Positions 44,820 through 53,944 of a DNA stretch of 64,000 nucleotides are shown piece by piece (within the stretch, counting starts at the first letter, position 1; each line of letters opens with the position of its first letter). Source of the DNA: Myrmaecium sp. VS I D KN 1 (taxonomy: Eukaryota; Ascomycota; Dothideomycetes; Valsariales; Valsariaceae); the NCBI GenBank assembly GCA_019775845.1, contig JADQAV010000030.1:29212-93211 (forward strand), read 5' to 3'. The notes under the pieces were generated by a model. That model was given only the letters and a program-made list of their open reading frames with translations, was not told where the DNA came from and searched no databases. The translations under genes were made by a program, and so were the position numbers.

Positions 44820-45829
44820 AACCCCATATCCGCGCCCCGAGGGATACAGGACGCTCACCATCACCTTGTGTCGACCTGAGATACTTATGCTTCTCCTTTG
44901 AAGACCTTCTGGATCCGATCAAACCCTCCTATTTCCCCGAGAATGGGGCGCTGGCTTGATCAAATGCCTAACGCGTTTCTACTCAATCCGAGAAATCGAA
45001 TTCGAAACGCGGTTCAAGGGCTTGATTTCAGGGGAAAGATCTGACCGTGCATCAACATAGCCGTTAATTAATCCGTAGGTGGACAAGAACAATAGAGTAC
45101 TGGGAAAAAACCCAGCTGAGAAGGAAAAATGGGCAAAAGGGGAAAGAAAAAAAGAAAGAAAAAAGAGAATCGCAAGGAAGAGAAAAAAAGCAAGGAATAA
45201 AGCAGGCATGTCCTTTTCTCACGTCTTTACTTTCTTTTAGATGGATATTTAGCATGATGATAATAATCTCCACATATCCCTCCCCGCCATCCATCCCGGC
45301 CGGCCGGCCCACCACCATCCCCGTCCCCGTCCCCGGACCACCGGGTAATCCGTCCCGGGACACCCGTGCGGGACGTCGCGCATCCGCACATCCCCGGCCG
45401 CCACCGGACGCCACCGGCCGCCACCAGATGCCACAACACGACACGACACGGCAGAGCTGTACTCCATACAAATAGGTATATTGTCAGTCACTCCCACCAC
45501 GACACGGCCTTCGGACTGGTGGCTACATATGTATGTACACACGTCAGGTCGGTCGGAAGGGAGGGTAGCGAGTCAGTGGGTCAGTTAGTCAGGAAAGTTA
45601 GAGAGAGAGAAAGAGAGAGAAAGAGAAGCAGTTAGTCGGACATGCAGGTAGTAGAGAGGCTTTCAGTGGTAGGTCGAGTCTATCTTTAGGGGTGGGTATA
45701 TATGATTCAGGATGATGCGAGGGGCGCGCGGTGTTAAGATACGGATTAGTGCATATATATGGTACGAGGAAGACAAGAGAAGGAGGGTAGGGAAGGGAAG
45801 GGAAGGGACGAGAAAGGATAACCGGAAAC

Positions 45830-45831
<2 letters not shown>

Positions 45832-45862
<31 letters not shown>
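45832..45862 (+). repeat. GAC trinucleotide microsatellite
   Basis: About ten units of CGA/GAC just downstream of the nuclease stop codon. Confidence 0.95.
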
Positions 45863-45869
45863 TCAAGCT

Positions 45870-46763
45870 TCACACGATAATAACAACCATCGGAGAGACG
45901 TGGCGGCGTCGCGGCTTCAGCAGCCCTTGCTCCTGCTCCTGCTCCTCAACCGCCACCACCTTCTCCACCTCCACCTCCACCTCCACCTCCCTCAACCTCC
46001 TCCTCTCCGCCTCCTCCTCCCGCTCCCGCCCCCTCATCTCCTTCAACTCCCTCCTCCTTACGCTCCTCCGTTCCAGCCGGTTCCTCCGCCGCAGCTCTCG
46101 CTCCCACGCCGCCCGCGAGCGCACGCACTCCTCCGACCAATGCCGCTGGAACAGCCCGACCAAGTCGCGGGCCGCGCGGCCCAACGCCGCGCGCGTCGCC
46201 GCGTCCGGATCTTGCAGGGGGGGGGGGGGTGCGCGGGATCGTGGCAGACGCCGGCGGCGTAGAAGGCGTCCCAGGTGGGGGAGGCGGGCTCGTGGTAGGC
46301 GCGGGCAGGTGAGTTTGGCCTTGGCGCAGCGGCCGCAGACGCCGTGGCGCGGCGGGCAGCCCTTGCGGGCGTTGTTGCCGTCGCGGTCTTCGGGGACGAG
46401 GTGGGTCGGGTTGATGCAGAGGGGCCGGTGGCAGAGGTGGGAGGCGTCCAGGTCCCGGGTGATGGGGATGCCGTGGTCCCAGAGGGCGAGCCGGTGGGCG
46501 AGCGTGAAGTTGTCGCAGCCCCGGCCGGACACGCGGGCGTACCCGTTCGGTCGGTTGGGCCGCCGTTGCACCATGGTGCACCAGCCGTCGCGTTCGACGG
46601 GGAGCTTGTCGATGATCTCGCGGCAGATGGCGCGCGCCTCGGGGACGCAGGAGGCGAGGAACTGTCGGAATTCGGGTTTGCCGGTGACCCAGGCGGGTGC
46701 ACCTTTGTATTTGGACGTCATCAGACTAGGTATCTTCTCTGGTCGTGAGTCAATCATCATCAT
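45870..46763 (-). CDS. I-PpoI-like His-Me finger (His-Cys box) endonuclease domain protein
   Basis: 297 codons from the first ATG of an ATG-ATG-ATG start at 46763; another start is possible at 46721. The domain is the zinc-bound His-Me finger seen in the homing nuclease I-PpoI: S-H-L-C-H at 108-112, then LCINPTHL, then D-G-N-N and C136. Spacing to I-PpoI is gap-free, placing H109 at the catalytic His98 position and N130 at the metal-binding Asn119 position, so the active site looks intact. Free-standing nuclear genes with this domain are known in fungi; their role is unclear. After residue ~150 the frame is doubtful: a more protein-like run (AYHEPASPTWDAFYAAGVCH) lies in another frame until a G homopolymer at about 46217-46228, after which the original frame again looks coding. 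The C-terminus is Arg/Glu-rich. Confidence 0.72.
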   Translation of the reverse strand: MMMIDSRPEKIPSLMTSKYKGAPAWVTGKPEFRQFLASCVPEARAICREIIDKLPVERDGWCTMVQRRPNRPNGYARVSGRGCDNFTLAHRLALWDHGIPITRDLDASHLCHRPLCINPTHLVPEDRDGNNARKGCPPRHGVCGRCAKAKLTCPRLPRARLPHLGRLLRRRRLPRSRAPPPPLQDPDAATRAALGRAARDLVGLFQRHWSEECVRSRAAWERELRRRNRLERRSVRRRELKEMRGREREEEAERRRLREVEVEVEVEKVVAVEEQEQEQGLLKPRRRHVSPMVVIIV

Positions 46764-47127
46764 CGGGTGAAGGAAGAATAATATGCGAACGTACGTTCTC
46801 TGACAGCGGAACACGCCGGGGAACAGAGGAGGCGAAGTGGACTGGACTGAAAAAAGGTGGAACGGAAAGTATGGGGGTGGGTATACACGAAATTTTATAT
46901 CCATTGCACGACTCGTGGCCGCCGTACTTGGACCATCCACCAGGGGAACCCGGGAAACGCAGCATCGATCATCATGTAGCGGTGAGCGGACGAGCAAGCC
47001 AGGACGCCACGTGGCGGTTTCACCTGCGAACCCATGTCGGGGGAAAAGAGAGCAAAAAAGCAATGAGGGCGCGTGCGTGGACTGGACGGGAGCGCAGGCC
47101 GCCGTACATAGCTGTGAGGATTCGACA
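46764..47127. other. Intergenic region between MEMO1 and nuclease genes
   Basis: 364 bp between the stop of the MEMO1 gene and the start of the nuclease gene, both on the minus strand. Open frames continue through it but no conserved sequence is seen. Confidence 0.5.
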
Positions 47128-48357
47128 CTAAAACACCGCGAAGGCGCTGCAATAACTGACACTGCTGTCATACACATCCTCGACGTCACTGCTTCGCTCA
47201 TACCGGATGAACGTGAACCGGCCTTTTCCCTCCGCGACCTTGCCCTCCGTGCGCAGCCGCTCGATCGCCGCCATCGTCACCCCGATGGGATGCCTGCCAC
47301 AGACGGTGTTCCCCGTCGCTTCCAAGACCGCCAGAAACTGCCCGTGCGCGCCGGTTTCCACGGCGTCCATCGACCGCTGGTCGACGGCGGCGATGCTCTC
47401 GTGGATCGGCCGATCCAAGCGGGCGGAGGAGGACTTGGCCCGAAGATGCGTTGGGGGGCCGTTGACCGGCTCGTAGTAGGTATAGCGGAATCGCAGGCCC
47501 CAGTGCGCAAAATCCGAGCTGATGACGAACACGGAGCTGGGGTCGGCAAGATAAGGCGCGAGCACGGCGCCGAAACGCTGCTCGGCGCTGGGCGATGTGT
47601 TGCCCACCATGATCGGGACGAGGAGCGGAAAGGCCGCGTCGTCGGAGAAGGCCCTGCGATGGGTCTGAGTACATACCGCGGGGGAGGTCCGACCCAACGG
47701 CGGAACGGGCTCGGCTTACCTCTGGCACATCCGGTAGATGTACGGCAGGTGCATCTCCAAGCTATGTTCGGCCTCATCCACCGACTGCGACATGAGCTCG
47801 AACGCTCCCGTTCGCTGCAGCTCGGCGACGGTCTCGCCGTCCACCTTCAAGCTCCCCAACGGCGTCTCGTACACGGCGCATCGCGTGAGCGCGCATCCGC
47901 TCAGATAGTGGTGATGGGACGGTCCGAGAAGGAAAATCCGTTTGCTTTTTTTTTTCCCCCAGAAACAGTGAGCCAACCCACCCATGACTGACTATAGACC
48001 TCCGCGGGGAGGAAAGCATCCGAAGACTCACGCATGGCTCAAATCCAACGCCTTATACGCCCACGCCGCCGCCGGCCCCGAGTATGCATATCCCGCGTGC
48101 CTGGAAAACCTGGCTGTGAGCTTGTGGCGCGCCGACCGTGAAGAGGGGATGGGGGGTTCAAAGGTTCGCCCTCACGGTGCGATGATTGCTCGAGCTCCGG
48201 GCGTCGGGAGACGGACCTCGCCGTGCTTCGCGGACTCGGTGCCGATGGGCGTCGTCACGGAGGGGACCTGGTCGAGATATCTGTCCAGCTCGGCGGCGAG
48301 CTTGCGCGGATCCGCACTGTACCAGGATCCGGCGTGAGATGCGTCTCGGCTTGCCAT
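47128..48357 (-). CDS. MEMO1 family protein (yeast Mho1-like)
   Basis: Model: complement(join(47128..47653, 47720..47944, 48032..48100, 48176..48357)), 333 residues; three GT-AG introns, all phases consistent. The MEMO fold resembles non-haem-iron dioxygenases; the human protein binds copper or iron and modulates redox and cell motility, and the yeast homologue is Mho1. Family landmarks appear in order: HAGSWYSADP at the N-terminus, PHAGYAYSGP formed across the first intron, RIFLLGPSHHHYLSG at the start of exon three, DEAEHSLEMHLPYI, ISSDFAHWGLRFRYTYYE and GNTVCGRHPIGV. The two His and the Cys that line the pocket in the human protein (His49, His81, Cys244) have counterparts in PHAGY, GPSHH and VCGRHP. 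The third exon follows a run of A next to its acceptor. Confidence 0.95.
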
Positions 48358-48823
48358 GGGTTGAGGAAGGCGAGGTGGTGATGGTGGTGTGCACGAAGAG
48401 ACGAGGCGGTGGATGGCGAAGGAATGAGGAAGGTCGTGAATGTGAAGGTGAATGTGAATGTCAAGTGTGAAGTAGAGAAGTGTCGCCGTCGTGGAGTTGC
48501 GGGGAACAGCGGGGTAGGTACCTAAGGTAGCACTTGCTGCCTCAGTGACGTCACGTGATGCACCAGTCGCCGAGGCCGACACCAGGGCATCGAAACATGC
48601 AGAGTCACCACCGGTGTATGAAAGAGGATGAGAATGGACGCGCGAGGAACTGGGGTGAAGGTCGAGCATATTGTGTATATATAAAAACAATCCCCATTGT
48701 TGAACACGTGAATTTCCCGTCCCTCCCCAACCGTAAAACGCCGCGCTCATTGACCACATGCAGACGGACCAGCTCTCACAGATCACAGATCGACCGACCA
48801 CCCATTGATGTACCTATTACCAT
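48358..48823. other. Intergenic region between LUC7 and MEMO1
   Basis: 466 bp holding the 3' flank of LUC7 and the promoter of MEMO1 (same strand). Contains ACGTCACGTGATGC near 48547, which includes CACGTG, a bHLH-type site. No other signal. Confidence 0.5.
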
Positions 48824-49926
48824 CTACCATCGACCGCGGCCTCTCCGACCACCGCCTCCACCCCCACCCCATCCTCCTCCTCCTCCTCCTCCGCCACGGT
48901 AGCCTCTCGGACCATATCCACCACCACCACGGTCGCCATACCCGCCATGTCCACCGTCGTCGTAATCCGGTCGCGGGTCCGGTTGCCTGGGCGGCGGCTG
49001 TCGTCCCTTGAGCTCCTTCTGCAGCGTCTCGTACGTCTTGCGCATCTGCGCGTAACCCAGGTGCATCTTGCCGTAGAAGTGGTCCGCCAAGCGGCGGTCG
49101 TTGTCGAGGCGGCTGAGGTAGGCGCCGCAGACGTCGCAGACCTGCAGCTTCTGGTGACCGGACGGGCCCTGGGTGTCCGACATGGTTTTGAGTTCGCGCT
49201 CGAGGTCTTCCTTGCGTTGCTTGGCCTGCCGGATCTTGAACCATTCCTGCACGGCGATGTTGACGCCGCCCTCGTCGCCGAGGATGTGCACCTCCTCGAG
49301 GCCGAGCTCGATCGTCTTGGTCAGGTCGGAGATTTGCTTGAGCTGATGGGAGGCATGTCATGTCAGCAGCAACGAACGGAGACGGAGACGGAGACGGAGT
49401 TTTTATTGTTTTTTTTTATTTTTTTGGAAATCACCACCACCACCGCGGTTCTTTCAAAAAAAAAAAAAACCACCTACCAACGCAGTCGTCTGCCGAATCT
49501 CATCCGGCGTCTTCTCCAACCGCTTCTGCGCGCTGTCGATGCGGCGATTGCACTCCTCGATGTACTTCTGCATGTCGCGCAGGTAGTCGAACTCGAACCC
49601 CCACGCGCGCCGCTGCTCCTCGGTCGCGCTCTCGTACTGGATCTTCAAGGGCTCGCTGTGCACCTTCGGACAGGTGCCGAAGTCTTGTTTGGTGTTGGTA
49701 AATAAGTCGTGCGGACAGGTTCCGACGAGGTATGAGCGGCACACCTTGGGATCAGTGATTTGCAGCTGCGGCGCGCGAGGGCCGGGGCCGCTCAAGAGCT
49801 GTTCGCCCATGAGCTGCTCTGGAGGGGGAGGGTCAGCATCAGGCGTGGCATGAGAGATGCATGTGTGAGAGATGGAGACGGGGGGCAAGGACACGTACCC
49901 AGCAATTTGCGCTGCTCGGCCGCCAT
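48824..49926 (-). CDS. LUC7: LUC7-like U1 snRNP-associated splicing factor
   Basis: Component of or associated with the U1 snRNP, helping 5' splice-site selection in the nucleus. Model: complement(join(48824..49342, 49478..49818, 49899..49926)), 295 residues. The 28-nt first exon encodes MAAEQRKLL and joins to EQLMGEQLL across the intron, the classic LUC7 N-terminus. Two zinc fingers are complete: CCCH type CRSYLVGTCPHDLF to CPKVH, and C2H2 type CDVCGAYLSRLDNDRRLADH to MH. A long helix (QRRAWGFEFDYLRDMQKYIE and on) links them. The C-terminal tail is Gly/Tyr/Arg-rich (GGYGDRGGGGYG, ending RRGRGRW), an RGG-type RNA-binding tail in place of the RS tail of animal LUC7L. The second intron (135 nt) contains T- and A-homopolymers. 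Confidence 0.96.
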
Positions 49927-50260
49927 GATGAAGGATGGCAGTCGCGTTGCTGTATGGCGGCCTCGGGTGGTTGTTGTTGCAGCAGTTGGCAGCAGAGTTG
50001 TGTCGGCGACGAAGGGTGGGAGTCGCACGGAGGAGACCGTCGGCCGGATAATCTTCGGATGTCCTCCGGATTAACGATACCCCGCAACTCCGCCAGACGG
50101 TCGGGTGGAACTGATCGGACCCTCCCACTGGGAGCTCCCGATATTCACAGGGCCGCGTAGAAGGTCGTGGACTCCGAGTCGTCACCGCAGTACGGATCCT
50201 GTATCACGATTCACACCTCTACCACACACACACACACACATACACTTCCGATATCACAGG
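49927..50260. promoter_or_regulatory. Bidirectional promoter region of LUC7 and NAT2-like gene
   Basis: 334 bp between divergent start codons. Includes an imperfect (CA)n tract at about 50223-50241 in the leader of the rightward gene. No specific factor site identified. Confidence 0.55.
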
Positions 50261-51237
50261 ATGAACCCACTCACCCTCCAACGTCAGCCTCTGCTGCTGC
50301 GACGAATCCTCCCTCATCACCCATCGTTCCGGCAAACCATCTCCCCCAACTGGCGACGCTCTCTATCCGACAGCTCCCGCAGCGCCCGCAACGCTTCCAG
50401 CAGCAGCAGCAGCAGCAGCAAACCCTCCCCTTCCGCATCACCCCGACCACAGCGCGTCTCCCCTCCCTTCCGCACCTCCCCTTTCCTCCGCAGCATCCGC
50501 AACCACAGCAGCAAACCCAGCCCGCCGCAACGACCGCACCCGAACCCGAACCCGACCGCCGACCCGCCCCTGACGCTCTCCCAACGGCTCAAGAAGCTCA
50601 GTCGGGAGTACGGCTGGTCGGCGCTGGGCGTCTACCTGCTGCTCTCCGCCGTCGACTTCCCCTTCTGCTTCCTGGCCGTGCGCATGCTCGGCACCGACCG
50701 CATCGGCCGGTACGAGCACGCGGTGATTGAGGCGTTTTGGCGGGTGGTGGGAACGGTGTGGCCGCCGCCGGATGCGCGGCCGAGGCCGGAGATGGAGATG
50801 GAAACGGAGGCTGCTGCTGCTGCTGCTGCTGCTGCTGGAGGAGGGGCGGCCGCCGCGCAGCGGGAGGGCTCAGCGTTGGGGTGGAGTGGCGAGGTCAAGG
50901 AGGCGCAGGCGAAGAGCAAGAGCTCGGAGGCGAGTATGTGGCTTCGATACCCGATTTACCTACCTACCCACCTACCTACCTACTGTACTTCAGTGGGTTC
51001 ATCATGATGAGCGAGGAGCAGCATGGCAATGTGTGTGTGCTAACTTTTGTGTTTTTGTTTGATGCAGCGCTCTGGACTCAGCTCGCCCTCGCGTACGCGA
51101 TCCATAAGTCGTTCATCTTCATCCGCGTCCCGCTCACGGCCGCGGTGACGCCCAAGGTGGTCAAGGTGTTGAGGGGATGGGGGTGGAATATTGGCAAGCG
51201 GACGCCGAAGGGTGCTACGCCGCCACGCAAGGACTAA
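50261..51237 (+). CDS. Mitochondrial DUF1279 (NAT2/FAM210-like) membrane protein
   Basis: Model: join(50261..50933, 51068..51237), 280 residues; 134-nt intron with GTATGT and GATGCAG, containing CCTA repeats. The N-terminal ~100 residues are rich in Arg, Ser and Pro with almost no acids, fitting a mitochondrial presequence. The DUF1279 core begins QRLKKLSREYGWSALGVYLL and continues LSAVDFPFCFLAVRMLG, a membrane segment; the second half is in exon two (TQLALAYAIHKSFIFIRVPL then TAAVTPKVVKVLRGWGWNIG). Between them a GCT repeat encodes poly-Ala. Yeast Nat2 was named as an N-acetyltransferase, but the domain resembles FAM210 inner-membrane proteins; the biochemical role is uncertain. Confidence 0.85.
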
Positions 51238-51942
51238 GATCGATCGAATTGGTGTCGTGTTGCCCCAGGCCCAGGAGGAGGAATCATGTGCTGCTGCTGT
51301 TGTTGTTGTTGTTGTTGTTGTTGTAACATATGGATTCTGGGTGCGCAGGGATTGGCTGGGACAGATCACTTTGGACGGCGAGCAAGGCCGCTTGTATAGA
51401 TTGCGCGGTTCGTTTGGAGCCCACAATGGAGGGGGCTTGTATCATACTATGGCTGTATCTGTTTCTACTTCTTCTTGACTGGAAACACGATGTGCTCACA
51501 CATGTCCCCCCTCCCCCCATAACTCACAAATCCTCGTATCCTGTCGCTTCAATGCCCGTACCGGGGAACCAAACCAAACCGTGTGGCCAACGGATGCCAC
51601 CATTCTGAACGCTCAGCGAACCATCTGTCTGGGTCGTCGGCAATGGTGAAATCCATGATGATGAATGAGATCTCCGAGTCACATCACGAATGTGGAGTGG
51701 AGTAGAAGCCACGGAGAAACTCGGGTTGCTATGATGCATTCTGATTCGGTCTTCGAGGCGGACAGAGAGATCGTGAGGACGGAGTAGACAGTCGTACTAG
51801 GAGTAAATAGACCGATGGCGACATCGCTTACATAATCACCGAGCTCGCCGATGCCGCCAACCCGCAAAAAAGGTCGCCTTGCACTCTCCTTGGTTCAACT
51901 GCAAGGCGACCAGTTCCCAGTCCTCCCCGACCGACCACCATC
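51238..51942. other. Intergenic region before the SQR gene
   Basis: 705 bp. Contains a GCT/TTG microsatellite at 51289-51324 just after the NAT2-like stop. The rest shows no gene; the last 60 bases are the C-rich SQR leader. Confidence 0.5.
51289..51324 (+). repeat. GCT then TTG trinucleotide microsatellite
   Basis: Four GCTs turning into about eight TTG units. Confidence 0.95.
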
Positions 51943-53355
51943 ATGCTCCGGACACCACCTGCGCTCCTCGCCGCCGCCGCCGCCGCCCGCCGCGGCCTCC
52001 CGCTCATCGCACCCAAGGCGAGGGCCGCCGCCTCGTCCCGCAGCACCTTGGCGACCGCCGCGACCGCCGCGACCGCCGCCGCCCCCGTCCAGTCCGCCAG
52101 CCGGAACCACCGGGTGGTGGTGATCGGGGCGGGCACGGCCGGCCTCACGATCAGCCACCAGCTCCTCCGCACCGGCCGGTTCGCGGCGGAGGACATCGCC
52201 GTCGTGGATCCCGCCATCTGGCACCACTACCAGCCCGGCTGGACGCTGGTCGGCGGCGGGCTGAAGACGAAGGAGGACCTGCGGCGCCCGCTGGCCGGGC
52301 TGCTCGACCCGAAGCTGACCTTCTACAACGTCGGGGTGGGATCGTTCGCGCCGACGGAGAACCGCGTCACGCTGGCGAACGGCGACCGCGTGGGCTACGA
52401 GCACCTCGTCGTGGCGCCGGGGATCGAGGTCAAGTTCGACAGCATCAAGGGCTTGCCGGAAGCTCTGCAGGATCCCCACTCGATGGTGTCGTCCATCTAC
52501 GGATACGACTACTGCGACAAGGTCTTCGACACCATCGAGCGGTTCCGCACGGGCACCGCCATCTTCACCGCGCCCGCCGGCGTCATCAAATGCGCCGGCG
52601 CCCCGCAAAAGGCCATGTGGCTCGCGCTGGACTACTGGAAGAAAGCCGGGCGCTACCACCCGGCCGACCCGGCCACCTCCCCGATCCGCATCCGCTTCGC
52701 CACCGGCCTGCCCGTCATGTTCGGCGTGCCCAAGTACAACGCCACGCTCGAGGCGCTCCGGGTGTCCCGTGGCGTCGACGGCCTCTTCCAGCACGACCTC
52801 GTCGCCATCGACGGCGACACCGCCACCTTCGCCGCCGGCGGACCCGACGGAGGCCACGTGACCGCGCGCTTCGACCTCCTGCACGTCGTCCCGAAGATGG
52901 GCCCTTACGCCGTCGTGCGCGACAGCCCGCTCGCCGACGCGGCCGGCTTCGTCGCCGTCGACCCGGCCACCCTCCGCCACCCGACCTTCCCCAACGTCTG
53001 GTCGGCCGGCGACGCGTCCTCGCTGCCGACGTCCAAGACAGCCGCCGCCGTCACGGCCGAGGCCCCCGTCCTCGTCGCCAACCTGCTCGCCGCCCTGGAT
53101 GGCCGGACGGAGCCCATGCCCGCCCGCTACGACGGCTACACCTCCTGCCCCCTCCTGACCGAGTACGGCAAGGTGCTCCTGGCCGAGTTCGGCTACGGCG
53201 GCGTGCCCAAGGAGACGTTCGGCGAGTCGCTCGGCTGGGATCAGGCCGAGCCGCGCCGCGCGTTCTACTACTTGAAGCGCGACTTCTTCCCCTGGGTGTA
53301 CTTCCAGCACATGGTGAAGGGGACGTGGGCGGGGCCGAAGGGGTGGAGGTTGTAG
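51943..53355 (+). CDS. Sulfide:quinone oxidoreductase, mitochondrial
   Basis: FAD flavoprotein of the inner mitochondrial membrane that oxidises H2S to sulfane sulfur and passes electrons to ubiquinone (S. pombe Hmt2, human SQOR). Single exon, 470 residues. Residues 1-56 are Ala/Arg-rich with no acids, a mitochondrial presequence. The FAD dinucleotide fold VVVIGAGTAGLTISHQLL has GAGTAG at 62-67. Family sequence follows: DPAIWHHYQPGWTLVGGGL, HLVVAPGIEVKFD, IFTAPAGVIKCAGAPQKAMW with the first redox Cys, SAGDASSLPTSKTAAAVTAE and YTSCPLLTEYGKVLLAEFGY, ending in the membrane-associated KRDFFPWVYFQHMVKG. At the position of the second redox Cys (human Cys379) this protein has Ala in GDASS. It is convergent with COQ6. 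Confidence 0.95.
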   Translation: MLRTPPALLAAAAAARRGLPLIAPKARAAASSRSTLATAATAATAAAPVQSASRNHRVVVIGAGTAGLTISHQLLRTGRFAAEDIAVVDPAIWHHYQPGWTLVGGGLKTKEDLRRPLAGLLDPKLTFYNVGVGSFAPTENRVTLANGDRVGYEHLVVAPGIEVKFDSIKGLPEALQDPHSMVSSIYGYDYCDKVFDTIERFRTGTAIFTAPAGVIKCAGAPQKAMWLALDYWKKAGRYHPADPATSPIRIRFATGLPVMFGVPKYNATLEALRVSRGVDGLFQHDLVAIDGDTATFAAGGPDGGHVTARFDLLHVVPKMGPYAVVRDSPLADAAGFVAVDPATLRHPTFPNVWSAGDASSLPTSKTAAAVTAEAPVLVANLLAALDGRTEPMPARYDGYTSCPLLTEYGKVLLAEFGYGGVPKETFGESLGWDQAEPRRAFYYLKRDFFPWVYFQHMVKGTWAGPKGWRL

Positions 53356-53544
53356 GACGGAGTAGTCGTCGTCGTCGTCGTCGAATCAGTCCGGTGTGTG
53401 TGTGTGTATGTGGCGCGCATGAGGAAGAGAAGAGAAGAGTAGAAAAGAGTAGAGAAGAGGGAGGGGAAAAAACACAAAAAAAAAACAAAAAAAAACAACA
53501 ACAAAACACGATTAGCTGGGGTGGGTAGAGAGAGAGAGAGAGAG

Positions 53545-53558
53545 GGGGGGGGNNGGGG
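53545..53558. other. Two-base N gap within a G homopolymer
   Basis: N at 53553-53554 flanked by G runs on both sides; the length of the run is unresolved. Confidence 0.95.
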
Positions 53559-53775
53559 TGTGGTGTGGTGTGTAAAATAGAATTTGATCCAAAGTGCAAG
53601 AGAGCCTTATATTGATTCTAATTCTTTTTTTTCTTTGTTCTAACCGTTATAGATCCATTAATGGGGATTTGAGATGTTTAGCGATGTTGGTAAATACGAT
53701 GTCCACAACAAGAAAAAAAAGGAGGGCCTCCGCAAACGGATACCACCATAAAGCCAGAGGAGAGGGGGGGAGGGG

Positions 53776-53801
53776 GGTGTGTGTGTGTGTGTGTGTGTGT
53801 C
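53776..53801 (+). repeat. GT microsatellite
   Basis: About twelve GT units following G-runs. Confidence 0.95.
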
Positions 53802-53944
53802 CACATAAAGCTGTTCGAAAGCCGAACCCGAATTCTGCGCTTGCCATTCCCGTGTTCAGGACGGTCTGTATGTAGGTGAAGTTGACCGCGGTCTCATTCG
53901 TTCTTTCGTTCTTTTATTCCTTTCTTCTTCTTGGAGTGTGCTTT

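Larger units (their letters stand above)
43198..45869. other. Intergenic region with simple repeats and an assembly gap
   Basis: 2.7 kb between the convergent secreted protein and nuclease genes. Contains a TGTTG run at 43253-43272, a TATAC pentamer array, CT and GGTGCC repeats at 43978-44215, the N gap at 44790, an A-rich stretch at 45090-45240 and G/C-rich short repeats at 45280-45440. No gene supported. Confidence 0.5.
53356..53944. other. Intergenic region between convergent SQR and COQ6
   Basis: 589 bp with simple repeats: GTC units at 53366-53382, GT units near 53395, an AAAAC-rich stretch at 53468-53508, GA repeat into a G-run broken by two N at 53553-53554, and (GT)n at 53776-53801. 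No gene. Confidence 0.6.

Noticed and set aside
45001-45080. Possible tRNA T-arm (GGTTCAAGG)
   Set aside because: No matching acceptor, D or anticodon stems around it.
51895-53310. 471-codon minus-strand open frame
   Set aside because: Antisense shadow of the GC-rich SQR gene; Asp/Gly/Val-rich with no family features.
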